Assembly: GCF_004114935.1 (NCBI RefSeq)
Contig: NZ_CP022221.1
Span: 8,019,001 to 8,083,000 of the forward strand
Length of the DNA: 64,000 nucleotides
Origin: Bradyrhizobium zhanjiangense
Lineage (GTDB): Bacteria > Pseudomonadota > Alphaproteobacteria > Rhizobiales > Xanthobacteraceae
Direction of reading: 5' to 3'
Positions 52,539-63,320 of this stretch are shown here, piece by piece. Every line of letters begins with the position of its first letter. Within the stretch, counting starts at the first letter, position 1. The translations under genes and the position numbers were made by a program. Under the pieces are notes generated by a model. That model was not told the origin of the DNA, did not search any database, and saw only the letters and a list, made by a program, of their open reading frames with translations.

Positions 52539-55500
52539 CTAATGCTCTTGCTTGAGCAGCTCTTTCGCTTCTGTGATTTCGGGAAGATTTCGCTCCACAT
52601 CGAATTCGGCGAGCACAGGAACGAGCAGTTCGGATGCCGCGCCCGCTCGACCATTCCTCTTGTGCAGACGCGCAAGTCCAAGGGCGCTGCGCAGCTCGAA
52701 AGTCTTCGCCTGCTGGCCTCGTGCGATGTCCAGCGCTCGCGTGAGGGCATTCTCGGCACCGGAATCGTCGGGAGGGTCACGGCGCAACAAAAGCTCGCCG
52801 TGGACGCGGTGCAGCTCGGCATCGAGCCAACACTGACCGGATTGTTCCACCCATGCAATCAGCTCATTCAAGATTTCGAGCCCGGTTTCGACTTGGCCCA
52901 CCTCTGCGTCCGCCATGGCGACATGCATTCCCCAAAACGGTTCACAGAGGTAACAGTCATTCTCGTGCAGCAAGGTCCAGCCGCGACGCATTTCTGCCAA
53001 TCCGGCCATTCGCTCGCCAGCACGCCACTTGGCGAGGCCATTCAGGTAGGTGCCGGCGGCCACATAGAGCGGCATCGTGTGGTCGCGCGCGAGACCGAGC
53101 GCCAGGATCGTCTCTGTTTGCTGCAACAAGCCCCCGCACAGTCCGTCGAACACAGCGCGATGAACAAGCGCATTGGCCTGGGAAAGCGCCCGTTGTTCTC
53201 CGGAAGCGCGCACCGCTTCGGCGGCGAGCTGGCGTGCGCGGCCGATGCTGCCCAGCGGCCAGAGTACCAAGGCAAGAAACCTCTCGATCACGAACGGAAG
53301 ATCCAGCGCCGAAGCCCTGAACATCGCCGGATCCGGCTCGGCACCATAGATATCCAGTGCTTGCTCGAGATGCCCCCGCGCATTCAAGTAATCACCGCCG
53401 AACCAGCAGGTAACCCCGCCCGTCCAATGGGCAACGATGGCGGCCACCGGTGAGTTCGGCCGTCGTTCAGCGGCGCTCATGATGGCATCCGCCAGCTCCC
53501 GCATCGGAGCGAGCTCGCCGTGTGTCAGGCAAGCATTGAAGAGGCCCGAATGGACCGGCGCAAGTTCAACGGGATCATTGATGTCGGCAGCGAACTGTCG
53601 GGCGCGCGTCCATGCGGCGACCGTTTCGGGGGCGCTGTGCCCGAGGCTGCCCCGCAATGCACGGCCATATGCGATTTGAAGATGCAGCCTGCTCATCACC
53701 CGGCGGGGCTCATCGGGCAGTTGATCCGCCGTCGCAACCGCCTTGCCGAGATGCGCGATCGCCTCGGAATAGGCCGAGCGTTTTAGCGCCTGCTGGCCCG
53801 CCTTGCGCCACCATTCGAGCGCGACCTCGCTCAGCCCCGCCTCGGTGAAGTGATGCGCCAGAACTTCCGGCTCAGTCTCGGCCACGATCGGAAACTTCTC
53901 GCGCAGGACATCACCGATGCGCTTGTGAAGCAGCTGCCGTTTGCTCCTGAGCAGGCCCTCATAGGCTGCTTCCTGAACGAGAGCGTGCCTGAAGCTGTAG
54001 TTTGCTTCGGGCGGAGCCCCGTGACGCACCAGCAGTTCCGCCTCTTCGAGCTGCGCTAGCGCGGCGGTCAGCGTCAGATCATCGCGTCCTGCCACATATC
54101 TCAGCAGCGCATATGAAAAGTCGCGGCCGATCGCGGCGCCGATTTGCGCCACCTCCTTGACTGGAGCCAGCCGGTCGAGCCGCGCCATCAGCGAATCCTG
54201 CAGGGTCGCGGGAATAGCGAGCGGCGGGAGCGGACTATCGAGGCGATAACGCCCGGCGTCTTCGACGAGCAATCCGGATTCCAGCACCATCTTGGTGAGT
54301 TCCTCGACAAAAAGCGGGACGCCATCCGTCTTGTCGATGATCTGCTTCATCATCTCCCGTGGCAGCTGGCGGCCGACGGTCACCTGCTCGACCAGCGCAC
54401 GCGTGTCCTGCGGGTCTAGTCGGTCGAGCCGCAACAGACTGACGTTGGCAAGGCCCGACCATGAGGGCTCGAACTCTGGCCGGGATGTCGTGAGCACGAG
54501 TATCGGCAGTCCCCTGATCCGATCAACCGCAAGATCGAGCAGTTCAAGTGTCGTGGCATCGGCCCAATGCATATCCTCGCAGATGATCAACAGCGGCTGC
54601 TCGCGCGCCAGCCCCTCAAGCTGATCGAGCAGGGCGGCAAATGTCTGTCGCCGCTGCTGCGCCGGGCTTAAGCCAAGCGGCGGACAATGTTCGCCGGTCG
54701 GAATCGAAAGGAGGGCTGCAATCAGCGGTGTCGCTCGGGCGACCTGCTGCGTTCCAAGCGCCAGCATGGCCTCGAGCTTGTCGAGCTTTTGCCCGGGCGT
54801 GTCGTCCGAGCGGATGCCGGCGGCGCGCTCGAGCTGCGCGACAAAGGGATGAAGCGCACTGTTGGTGTGGTAGGGCGAACACTGATATCGCACCCGGCGG
54901 TGCGTCCCCAACGCGGGGCTTTCCGACAGCGTTGCGACCATGCGCGACTTGCCGATGCCCGCTTCGCCCGAAATCAGGACCATCTGGCCTCGGCCCTGCC
55001 ATGCCAGTTGCTGGCGTGAGAGCGCGAATTCGATCTCCTGCTTGCGGCCGACAAAGCCGATCGAGCGCGCAGCACGAACCGCCTCGAAGCGACTCTCCGA
55101 TGCGGTCGTTCCCTCGACCGCCCAGACCGCAATGGGTTCGGCTATCCCCTTGACCTCGCGGCGGCCGAGATTACGAAGCGCGAAGAGATCGCCCAGCAGC
55201 CGGCGCGTCGACGAGGCAACGACGACCGCTCCCGGCTCCGCCAGGCTCTGGAGCCGGGCAGCGAGGTTCGGTGTATCGCCGATCGTTCCATGCTCCTCTG
55301 ACGCATCTCCGCTGACGAGGTCGCCGACCACAACAAGTCCGGTCGCGATTGCGATCCGCAGTTCGACCCTTTCGTCCGCGCCTGTTTTGAGTTGCCCGAC
55401 CGCAGAGATGATGTCGAGGCCCGCTCGCACTGCCCGCTCCGCATCATCCTCGTGGGCGCGAGGATAGCCGAAATAGACGAGTATTCCGTCACCAACGAAC

Positions 55501-55877
55501 CTGGCTATCCTGCCGTCGTAAGCAGCGATGACGCTCGCGCAGGCGGCGCGGTAGGCGCGGATCACTTCCCACATATCCTCGGGATCGAGCCGCGCCGAGA
55601 GCGCAGTCGAACCGACCAGATCGCAAAACATAACGGTGAGATGACGCCGCTCGGCGTCTTGAGGAGGAGCGGGCGATGCGATCAGCGCGGCTGGATCGAG
55701 GTCGGCAATAGCACGGAGCATTTTGCGGCGATGGCCGAGCAGCACTCCGAGCTTCTCGAAATCGTCATCCATCAGTTCGGGAAGGACACCCATGTCGATC
55801 CCATTTTGGACAAAACGCTCTGCGTATTGCCCAAGCCCCAGCTTCTCGAGCCACTCCGCAATCTGCATTGGCTCCAC
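52539..55877 (-). CDS. SAM-domain, adenylate/guanylate cyclase, AAA ATPase and TPR protein
   Basis: 1112 residues. A SAM domain covers about 4-62 (IAEWLEKLGLGQYAE). A class III cyclase domain covers about 76-255, with metal Asp86 (FCDLVGS) and Asp130 (FVGDGILVYFG) and the transition-state pair Asn204/Arg208 (DTPNLAARL). An AAA/STAND-type ATPase follows with Walker A GEAGIGKS (304-311) and Asp in LLIICEDMHW. The C-terminal half consists of TPR-like helices. It would be a large soluble signal integrator. MEPMQIAEW start; the second Met also possible. Upstream region is otherwise gene-free to 56185. Confidence 0.93.
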   Translation of the reverse strand: MEPMQIAEWLEKLGLGQYAERFVQNGIDMGVLPELMDDDFEKLGVLLGHRRKMLRAIADLDPAALIASPAPPQDAERRHLTVMFCDLVGSTALSARLDPEDMWEVIRAYRAACASVIAAYDGRIARFVGDGILVYFGYPRAHEDDAERAVRAGLDIISAVGQLKTGADERVELRIAIATGLVVVGDLVSGDASEEHGTIGDTPNLAARLQSLAEPGAVVVASSTRRLLGDLFALRNLGRREVKGIAEPIAVWAVEGTTASESRFEAVRAARSIGFVGRKQEIEFALSRQQLAWQGRGQMVLISGEAGIGKSRMVATLSESPALGTHRRVRYQCSPYHTNSALHPFVAQLERAAGIRSDDTPGQKLDKLEAMLALGTQQVARATPLIAALLSIPTGEHCPPLGLSPAQQRRQTFAALLDQLEGLAREQPLLIICEDMHWADATTLELLDLAVDRIRGLPILVLTTSRPEFEPSWSGLANVSLLRLDRLDPQDTRALVEQVTVGRQLPREMMKQIIDKTDGVPLFVEELTKMVLESGLLVEDAGRYRLDSPLPPLAIPATLQDSLMARLDRLAPVKEVAQIGAAIGRDFSYALLRYVAGRDDLTLTAALAQLEEAELLVRHGAPPEANYSFRHALVQEAAYEGLLRSKRQLLHKRIGDVLREKFPIVAETEPEVLAHHFTEAGLSEVALEWWRKAGQQALKRSAYSEAIAHLGKAVATADQLPDEPRRVMSRLHLQIAYGRALRGSLGHSAPETVAAWTRARQFAADINDPVELAPVHSGLFNACLTHGELAPMRELADAIMSAAERRPNSPVAAIVAHWTGGVTCWFGGDYLNARGHLEQALDIYGAEPDPAMFRASALDLPFVIERFLALVLWPLGSIGRARQLAAEAVRASGEQRALSQANALVHRAVFDGLCGGLLQQTETILALGLARDHTMPLYVAAGTYLNGLAKWRAGERMAGLAEMRRGWTLLHENDCYLCEPFWGMHVAMADAEVGQVETGLEILNELIAWVEQSGQCWLDAELHRVHGELLLRRDPPDDSGAENALTRALDIARGQQAKTFELRSALGLARLHKRNGRAGAASELLVPVLAEFDVERNLPEITEAKELLKQEH

Positions 55878-56184
55878 CGATCGTGTGGTTGGCGGTTAGC
55901 AGAATTTTGGACCACGGCACGCAGGGACAATATCCCAACGCCACCATGATGACACGTCTTGTTTGTTGCGCGACAAGTTAGGCTGCGCAGGACCGATACG
56001 CGTCCAAGCAGGAAAGTCGTTCGATGCGAACGTTTGCGCTACTAAAAATCGTCTGCACGTAGCGTCGAACGACAGAGGTTGCGATCGTCAATGACTCCTT
56101 CAGATCTGAAGCCGAATCCGGCACCCGGGCTTTTGCCCACGCCAAGATGCCCGGCATGCGCTTTTTCCGTGAGGACAGTCGTCT
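55878..56184. other. Gene-free stretch
   Basis: Between the minus-strand cyclase gene and a membrane-protein gene that ends at 56185. I see short hairpin-like pieces but no repeat family, promoter motif or gene. Confidence 0.5.
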
Positions 56185-56700
56185 TCACTCCTTGTCCATG
56201 GTCACTTCGTAGCTGCGCGCCATCGCTCCTGCCGCAACTTGAAGCGAAGAACCGACGATCCAACAGGCCGCAACAAAGACAATCAGGCCATCGGGAAGGC
56301 TTTGATCAAGGACAAGGATGCTGACGGACAGAGCTGCTGCAATCGCCGCGCTGAACGTCCCGGCCGCACTCATGATCTCAACCGCCTCGGACCCATTGTA
56401 TTGCTCCGAGGTGCTCGAAATCGACTTCCGAGCGAACGTACGAGACAAATCAATTCCAATATAGAAGCTGACAGCTCCGTAGATCATCATGAGCAGCACG
56501 ATCCAGCCGCTTTCAAACAGTCCGCCTTTCTGACGTAACACGGTCGCACCCACATAGAGGCCGCAAGTGGCCCCAACGGCTGCGAGCCCAATTCTTTCAA
56601 GAAGATGGGCCGCCTTGATAAGGCTCGAACGGGCGATCCGATAATTGCCGGCGTGTCTTGTCGGCGAAAATGCACTGGAAACTTCGTTGCTGATCTTCAT
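56185..56700 (-). CDS. Hypothetical membrane protein
   Basis: 171 residues with about four membrane spans (roughly 32-56, 62-84, 108-130 and 134-160). The start at 56700 is fixed by an AAGGAGCCCCCA ribosome site; a longer frame exists upstream without coding character. GC content is lower than in most neighbours. It has no recognised family. Its place upstream of the cyclase gene in the same direction could indicate a membrane partner, but 307 bp separate them. Confidence 0.7.
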   Translation of the reverse strand: MKISNEVSSAFSPTRHAGNYRIARSSLIKAAHLLERIGLAAVGATCGLYVGATVLRQKGGLFESGWIVLLMMIYGAVSFYIGIDLSRTFARKSISSTSEQYNGSEAVEIMSAAGTFSAAIAAALSVSILVLDQSLPDGLIVFVAACWIVGSSLQVAAGAMARSYEVTMDKE

Positions 56701-57073
56701 TGGGGGCTCCTTGGTAAGTAGCAGCCTACCGGCCGACCCCGAACAGAAGCTGCGTAAACACGTTTCGCGATGCCCTGATTCCAATTTTTGAAAAGATCTG
56801 TGCTGAGTGTTGGGACTGGCTTGCTCGTGACCAAGACGAGAGCCAATCCAAAGCTGCGAGCATCCGGCTTCGCAGGCATTGCATCTCACCCGTGTCTGTC
56901 AGTTAGCTCCGGGTGTGGCAATTTCTTGCGGGAGTAATAGCTCGAAAAGAAACTGATGGAATATGAGACGGTTCACATGCCGCAGTTCCCTGTCGCTCCA
57001 TCCAGTCACGATTTCAGGAGCCTGTATCATCGCGCACTCGGCAGCAGGAGCAGGAGCTGAAAGGTGCCCTCGA
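56701..57073. other. Gene-free stretch
   Basis: Contains the leader of the membrane-protein gene and the 3' region of the ABC ATPase gene. No repeat family, RNA motif or gene is seen. Confidence 0.5.
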
Positions 57074-58939
57074 TCAGGCCAACCATTCCTCGCCCCAGAC
57101 CTGGACGACGTGGCCAGGCGACAATTCGCGATATTGCCGGCGAGGCGGCTGGTAGTCCGGCGCGCGCACCGGGCTTCTGATCTCGTCGTTGGAAGCCTCG
57201 CGCCTGGTGCCGCGGCGCGATGGATCGGGCACCGGCACGGCAGCCATCAGCTTCTTCGTGTAGGGATGCTGCGGATTGCCGAACACTGCCGCGCGCGGAC
57301 CGATCTCGACGATCTCGCCGAGATACATCACCGCGACGCGGTGGCTCATGCGCTCGACCACCGCGATGTCGTGGGAAATGAAGAGATAGGCAAGGCCCAT
57401 GCTGGCCTGAAGGTCGAGCATCAGGTTCACGACCTGCGCCTTGACCGAGACGTCGAGCGCCGAGACCGCCTCGTCCGCGACGATCAGCTTCGGCCCCAGC
57501 GCAAGCGCACGCGCGATGCAGATGCGCTGGCGCTGGCCGCCGGAGAATTCATGCGGGAAGCGCGCGGCCATGTCGGCAGTCAGGCCGACGCGCACGAGCA
57601 GATCGGCGACCTTGTCGCGCGCCTGCGACGCCGACGCGAGCCCGTTGGCGAGCAATGGAGCCGCGATCGCCGTTCCCACCGACATGCGCGGATTGAGGCT
57701 CGCGAACGGATCCTGGAACACGATCTGCATGTGCTTGCGGAAATCGCGTAAAGCTCGGCCGTTCATGGTGAGCACGTCCTGGCCGTCAATCAGGACGGTG
57801 CCACTGTCCGGCTCGAGCAGCCTGAGAATCGAGCGGCCTGTCGTCGACTTGCCGCAACCGGATTCGCCGACCAGCGCCAGCGTCTCGCCGGCGCGCAGGG
57901 TGAAGGAGATGTTCTCGACCGCGTGGACACGGCCCGAGACCTTTCCGAACAGGCCCGAGCGGATCGGAAAGCGCGTGGTGAGATTGGCGACTTCGAGCAA
58001 CGGACGCTCGGCGGTCGAGACCGTGTCGGGCGTCTCCATCGGCTGATCCGAGGTGCCCGTGACCTTGTCGACGATGGGAAAACGCATCGGCCGCTCACGT
58101 CCGTCCATCGAGCCGAGGCGCGGCACGGCGGCGAGCAGTGCGCGGGTGTAGGGATGCGACGGAGCGGCGAAGATGCGCGACGTCGCGTCGGTTTCGACCG
58201 CCTGCCCGCCATACATCACCACGGTACGATCAGCGATCTCGGCGACCACGCCCATGTCGTGGGTGATGAAGAGGATCGACATCCCCTCCTCCTGCTGAAG
58301 CTCCTTCAGCAGTTCCAGGATCTGGGCCTGGATGGTGACGTCGAGCGCGGTGGTCGGCTCGTCCGCGATCAAAAGCTTCGGCTTGCAGGCCAGCGCCATC
58401 GCGATCATCACGCGCTGACGCATGCCGCCGGAGAAGCGATGCGGATGCTCGTGGAAGCGCGATGTCGCCGCGGGAATGCGGACGCGATCGAGCAGGCGGA
58501 TGGTCTCGGCCTCCGCCGCCGCGCGCGACAGGCCGCGATGCTGGATCAAGGCCTCGGCGATCTGGAAGCCGATGGTGAGCACCGGATTGAGGCTCGTCAT
58601 CGGCTCCTGGAAGATCATCGCGACGTCGTTGCCGCGAATGTCCTTCATGCCCGCTTCGGGCAGCGCGAGGAGATCGCGGCCGGCCAGCATGATGCGGCCC
58701 TCGACGCGACCAATCTCCTGCGGAATGAGCCGCATGATCGAGAGCGCGGTGACGCTCTTGCCCGAACCGGACTCGCCAACGATCGCGACGGTTTCCTTGG
58801 GGGCGATCTCGAACGACACGTTGCGGACGACGGGAATCCACTGCCGCTCGAGCATGAAGGACGTGGTGAGGCCGGCAACCGACAGCACCGGCGCCTGCGC
58901 TTCGGCAACGAGTTGATCAGGTGCGTTTGCGGTGCTCAT
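57074..58939 (-). CDS. Fused dipeptide-type ABC ATP-binding protein (DppD-DppF in one chain)
   Basis: 621 residues with two ATPase halves. Walker A motifs are GESGSGKS (first) and GESGCGKS (second); signatures [16 protein letters not shown] and [17 protein letters not shown]; Walker B and H-loop in each. Each half ends with the oligopeptide-type C-terminal segment HPYT(R/K)(A/K)L. In many systems DppD and DppF are separate; GsiA-like proteins are fused. The start at 58939 is chosen at MSTANAPDQ. It is the last gene of the uptake operon, 222 bp after the reductase gene. Confidence 0.92.
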   Translation of the reverse strand: MSTANAPDQLVAEAQAPVLSVAGLTTSFMLERQWIPVVRNVSFEIAPKETVAIVGESGSGKSVTALSIMRLIPQEIGRVEGRIMLAGRDLLALPEAGMKDIRGNDVAMIFQEPMTSLNPVLTIGFQIAEALIQHRGLSRAAAEAETIRLLDRVRIPAATSRFHEHPHRFSGGMRQRVMIAMALACKPKLLIADEPTTALDVTIQAQILELLKELQQEEGMSILFITHDMGVVAEIADRTVVMYGGQAVETDATSRIFAAPSHPYTRALLAAVPRLGSMDGRERPMRFPIVDKVTGTSDQPMETPDTVSTAERPLLEVANLTTRFPIRSGLFGKVSGRVHAVENISFTLRAGETLALVGESGCGKSTTGRSILRLLEPDSGTVLIDGQDVLTMNGRALRDFRKHMQIVFQDPFASLNPRMSVGTAIAAPLLANGLASASQARDKVADLLVRVGLTADMAARFPHEFSGGQRQRICIARALALGPKLIVADEAVSALDVSVKAQVVNLMLDLQASMGLAYLFISHDIAVVERMSHRVAVMYLGEIVEIGPRAAVFGNPQHPYTKKLMAAVPVPDPSRRGTRREASNDEIRSPVRAPDYQPPRRQYRELSPGHVVQVWGEEWLA

Positions 58940-58993
58940 GCGAAGCACCAGGAGCTTTGCGAGATGAGACTGGATCGTGCCGCAAGGAAGGTG

Positions 58994-59116
58994 CGCTCCC
59001 TCCCCCGCTTGCGGGGGAGGGCTGGGGAGAGGGTGCTTCCACAATGAAAGACCCCCAAGAGGAGAGACCCCTCACCCGGCGCTTCGCGCCGACCTCTCCC
59101 GCAAGCGGGAGAGGTA
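58994..59116. repeat. CTCCCGCTTGCGGGAG-family repeat
   Basis: CCCTCCCCCGCTTGCGGGGG at the left and CCTCTCCCGCAAGCGGGAGA-like at the right. Hairpin GGCGCTTCGCGCC lies inside. It occupies the gap before the fused ATPase gene. Confidence 0.82.
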
Positions 59117-59161
59117 AACTGAGCTCGTGGCTGCGCCGATGTTCCCATCACCATCTCAACC

Positions 59162-60088
59162 TCAATAACCGCGGCTACGGTCAACGAGTCCCGGCAATTC
59201 TTCGCCGCGGCGGTGGCGTGCGATGACGTCGAGCACGAAATCGACGGCCGTATCCGGCGTGGTCATGCTGGCATTGTGCGGCGTCAGCAGGATGCGCGGA
59301 TGGCTCCAGAACGGATGGCCCGCGGACAGCGGCTCCGGCTCGGCGACGTCGAGAACGGCGCCTGCGAGCGCGCCGCTGTCGAGCGCGGCGAGGAAATCGG
59401 CTTCGACGAGATGCGCGCCACGGCCGACATTGACGAGAGAGGCACCGCGCGGCAGACGCGCGAACAGGTCCGCGTTCAAGATACAGCGGGTCTCGTCGGT
59501 CAGCGGCAGCAGGCAGACGAGGATGTCAGTCTGCGACAGAAAGTCCGGCAGCGAGCCCGCGCCCGCATAGCAGGTTACGCCCTCGATCTCGCGCGGCGAG
59601 CGATTCCAGCCGAGCAGCGGAAAGCCGAACGCCTTGAGCCGATCGAGCACGGCCTGGCCGAGTTGGCCGAGCCCCATCACGCCGACACGCCGCCGCTTCG
59701 CCGGCGTGATCCGGATCTCGCGCCAGACCTGCTCCCTCTGCTGGGCGATGAAATGGAGGAGATCACGATGCAGGCCGAGTACCGCCATGGTGACGTATTC
59801 CACCATGGTCTCGGCGATGCCGGGCTCCAGCATGCGGACGAGAGGAATATGCGCGGGAAGCTTTGTGGCGTCGAATTGATCGACACCCGCGCCGACCGAG
59901 AAGACCAGTTCGAGATTCGGGAACGTCGTGGCGATATCCTCCGGCGGCACCCACGCCACCAGATACCTGATATCAGCGGGGTTGCCGATGTCGGGCCAGA
60001 GCCGAAACGGCAGATCGGGTGCGCGCTCCGCAAAGAAGCGCGCCCACTCGGCGCCGCGAACCATATTGGCCTTGTAGAGAACCGTCAT
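59162..60088 (-). CDS. Glyoxylate/hydroxypyruvate reductase A-like (D-2-hydroxyacid dehydrogenase)
   Basis: 308 residues. NAD(P)-binding motif GVMGLGQLG at about 137-145, with Asn-Arg-Ser after the second strand (GWNRSPR) that favours NADP. Catalytic Arg in NVGRGAHLVE, Glu in DVAEPEPL and His in TPHNASM. This matches GhrA-type enzymes that reduce glyoxylate or hydroxypyruvate. It lies 6 bp after the stop of the flavoenzyme gene and is part of the same operon. Confidence 0.9.
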   Translation of the reverse strand: MTVLYKANMVRGAEWARFFAERAPDLPFRLWPDIGNPADIRYLVAWVPPEDIATTFPNLELVFSVGAGVDQFDATKLPAHIPLVRMLEPGIAETMVEYVTMAVLGLHRDLLHFIAQQREQVWREIRITPAKRRRVGVMGLGQLGQAVLDRLKAFGFPLLGWNRSPREIEGVTCYAGAGSLPDFLSQTDILVCLLPLTDETRCILNADLFARLPRGASLVNVGRGAHLVEADFLAALDSGALAGAVLDVAEPEPLSAGHPFWSHPRILLTPHNASMTTPDTAVDFVLDVIARHRRGEELPGLVDRSRGY

Positions 60089-60094
60089 GCCGCC

Positions 60095-61423
60095 TCAAAA
60101 CGGGCTGACCGGCGCGAGCCGCCGGCCGTCGATCATGCGCTTGTGGCTGTAAGCCACCGGGTCGACCAGTGGTGTCGAGCCGGTCACGATATCGGCGGCG
60201 AGCTTGCCGGCCGCGGGACCAATGCCGAAGCCGTGACCGGAGAAGCCGGTGGCGAGGAAGAAGCCGGGCAAGGCATCAACCGGCGAGATCACGGGGATGG
60301 TATCAGGCGTGCAGTCGATGGTGCCGCCCCAGGCTTCCGCGATCTCGATGTCCTTCAATTCCGGATTCGAACGGATCAGCGACGCCAGCGCCGCATTGAC
60401 CAGTGACATGTCGGGGGCCGGATCGCGCACGCGTTCGGCTTCGAACGGCGACGGATTATCAAAGCTCCAGCTGGTGCCGCGTACGATCTGGTCGAAGAAC
60501 GACTTGCCGAATGACAATTTCAGCCCGTTCTTGCGATGCTGATAGGTCGGCCAGAAGGTGCGGGCGTAGCGGAACAGGTCGGGCGACAGCTCGACCGTGC
60601 CGCGGTTGCGCAGCGCCAGCGTAAAGCCGCCGTCGAGACGGCGGCGGATGCAATAGAAATCGGTGCCGAGCGCGCCGGAGGTGATCTCCGGTCCGGGGGT
60701 GGTCCGGCATGCCGTGGCGTTAACGAGACCGATCGGCAGCTCGATGCCGTGACGGCGGCAGAACAGCGACGACCAGGCACCGCCCGACAGCAGCGCGGAT
60801 TGCGTGCGAATGGTGCCCTTCTCGGTGACGACGGCGCTAACCCGGCCTCCCAGAGTCTCCAGTCCGCGCGCGGCGCAGCCCTGATGGATGGTGACGCCGT
60901 GCTTTCGCGCGGCCGTGGCGAGCGCGGGCACGGCCATCGACGGCTCGGCGCGGCCGTCGCTCGGCGTGTGCAGGCCGCCGACCCATTTGTCGGCATTGCC
61001 AGGCATGCGTTCGGCGATCTCGGCCGGCGTCAGGATGGTGGAGTGGACCTGCTGCTCGCGCGCGACCGCGGCCCAACGTTCCCAGCTCGCAAGCTCGTCC
61101 TTGCTCTTGGTCAGGAACAGCACGCCGGTGCGGCGGAAGCCGGCATCGACGCCGGCGTCGTTCTGCATGTCCTCCCACAGCCGCAGCGCCTCACGTGCCA
61201 GCGGAATCTCCTCGCGCGCGCGGCCCTGTTGGCGGCACCAGCCCCAATTGCGGCTCGACTGTTCGCCGCCGACATGCCCCTTCTCGACCAGCGCGACGGA
61301 AAGACCCTTCTTCGCCAGATGATAGGCCGCAGACACGCCGATCACGCCGCCGCCGATGACGACGACATCCGCCTGTGCCGGCAGGCGTTCATCGCTGTTT
61401 ATACGGTTGAGCGGCGGGGACAT
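60095..61423 (-). CDS. FAD-dependent oxidoreductase, DadA/DAO-like
   Basis: 442 residues. The Rossmann motif VVIGGGVIGVSAAYHLA (about 20-36) binds FAD; a second family segment EQSSRNWGWCRQQGR follows. The C-terminal DAO fold has GFFLATGFSGHGFGIGPAAGKLAADIV. Such enzymes oxidise D-amino acids, sarcosine, glycine or opines. AGGAGTGCCCC precedes the ATG. It is 40 bp after the second permease gene and 6 bp before the reductase gene, so substrate uptake and oxidation are probably linked. Confidence 0.9.
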   Translation of the reverse strand: MSPPLNRINSDERLPAQADVVVIGGGVIGVSAAYHLAKKGLSVALVEKGHVGGEQSSRNWGWCRQQGRAREEIPLAREALRLWEDMQNDAGVDAGFRRTGVLFLTKSKDELASWERWAAVAREQQVHSTILTPAEIAERMPGNADKWVGGLHTPSDGRAEPSMAVPALATAARKHGVTIHQGCAARGLETLGGRVSAVVTEKGTIRTQSALLSGGAWSSLFCRRHGIELPIGLVNATACRTTPGPEITSGALGTDFYCIRRRLDGGFTLALRNRGTVELSPDLFRYARTFWPTYQHRKNGLKLSFGKSFFDQIVRGTSWSFDNPSPFEAERVRDPAPDMSLVNAALASLIRSNPELKDIEIAEAWGGTIDCTPDTIPVISPVDALPGFFLATGFSGHGFGIGPAAGKLAADIVTGSTPLVDPVAYSHKRMIDGRRLAPVSPF

Positions 61424-61463
61424 GGGGCACTCCTGGACTTCAGTTCGAACGGACCTGGGCTCG

Positions 61464-62339
61464 TCATGGGATGTTCATTCGCGGATCGAGCGCATCGCGC
61501 AGGCCGTCACCGAGGAAGTTGAAGCTGGTGACCGCCAGCGTGATGGCGACGCCCGGCGCGATCGCGAGCCAGGGCGCGCTGGTGAGATAGATCTGGGCGT
61601 TGTTGAGCATGTTGCCCCAGCTCGCGGCCGGCGGCTGGATGCCGTAGCCGAGATAGCTGACATAGGATTCGAGCAGGATCGCCTTGGCGACGTTCAGCGT
61701 CGCCGCGACCACGATCGGCGCGATCGCGTTGGGCACGAGCTCGCGGAACATGATCCGCAGGTTCGAGGAGCCGAAGGCGAGCGCGGCGACCGCAAACTCA
61801 CGCTCCCGCAGCGATCGCACCTGCGCCTCGACGACGCGGGCAACGGCCATCCATGCAGTTGCCGCAATCAGCACGGTGGTGGTGATGAGACCAGGCTCGG
61901 TGAGCGCCGCCAGCGCAAGCAGCAGGAAGATGGTCGGGAAGCACAGCACGGCGTCGACGAGCCGCATCAGCACCGCGCCGGCCACGCCGCCATGGAAACC
62001 GGCGAAGGCGCCGACGACGATGCCGACCGCCATCGCGATCACCATCGCCACAATGCCGATCGAGAGCGAGACGCGGCCGCCCATCATCAAGCGCGCGAGC
62101 ACGTCGCGGCCGAGTTCGTCGGTGCCGAGGATATGCGCACCCGACAGCGGCGGCGCGAACCGCTTCATGATGTCGATATAGGTGTCATCGAATGGCAACA
62201 GATAAGGACCGAACGCCGAGCCGAGCACGAGCACCAGAATGATCACGGCACCCGCGAGTGCGAGGCGGTGCCGGCGGAAGCGCCGCCAGGCGGCCTGGCC
62301 GGGGGCGGGCTGGACTGTGGAAAGGGTCGCCGTCGCCAT
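61464..62339 (-). CDS. ABC transporter permease, DppC-like
   Basis: 291 residues and about six spans. The cytoplasmic N-terminus AAWRRFRRHRLALAGA and the GTDELGRDVLARLMMGGR segment are typical of DppC/OppC. The EAA loop is seen in EREFAVAALAFGSSNLRIMFRELVP-like sequence. The start codon lies 3 bp after the stop of the first permease gene, a sign of translational coupling. Confidence 0.92.
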   Translation of the reverse strand: MATATLSTVQPAPGQAAWRRFRRHRLALAGAVIILVLVLGSAFGPYLLPFDDTYIDIMKRFAPPLSGAHILGTDELGRDVLARLMMGGRVSLSIGIVAMVIAMAVGIVVGAFAGFHGGVAGAVLMRLVDAVLCFPTIFLLLALAALTEPGLITTTVLIAATAWMAVARVVEAQVRSLREREFAVAALAFGSSNLRIMFRELVPNAIAPIVVAATLNVAKAILLESYVSYLGYGIQPPAASWGNMLNNAQIYLTSAPWLAIAPGVAITLAVTSFNFLGDGLRDALDPRMNIP

Positions 62340-62342
62340 CGC

Positions 62343-63293
<951 letters not shown>

Positions 63294-63320
63294 CTCAGGC
63301 TGCCCTGCACACCTGATAGA

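Noticed and set aside
52539..56700. Defence island built on the cyclase-ATPase protein
   Set aside because: Neighbours are PHB depolymerase, a small membrane protein and a peptide transporter; no effector nuclease, toxin or other defence gene is present.
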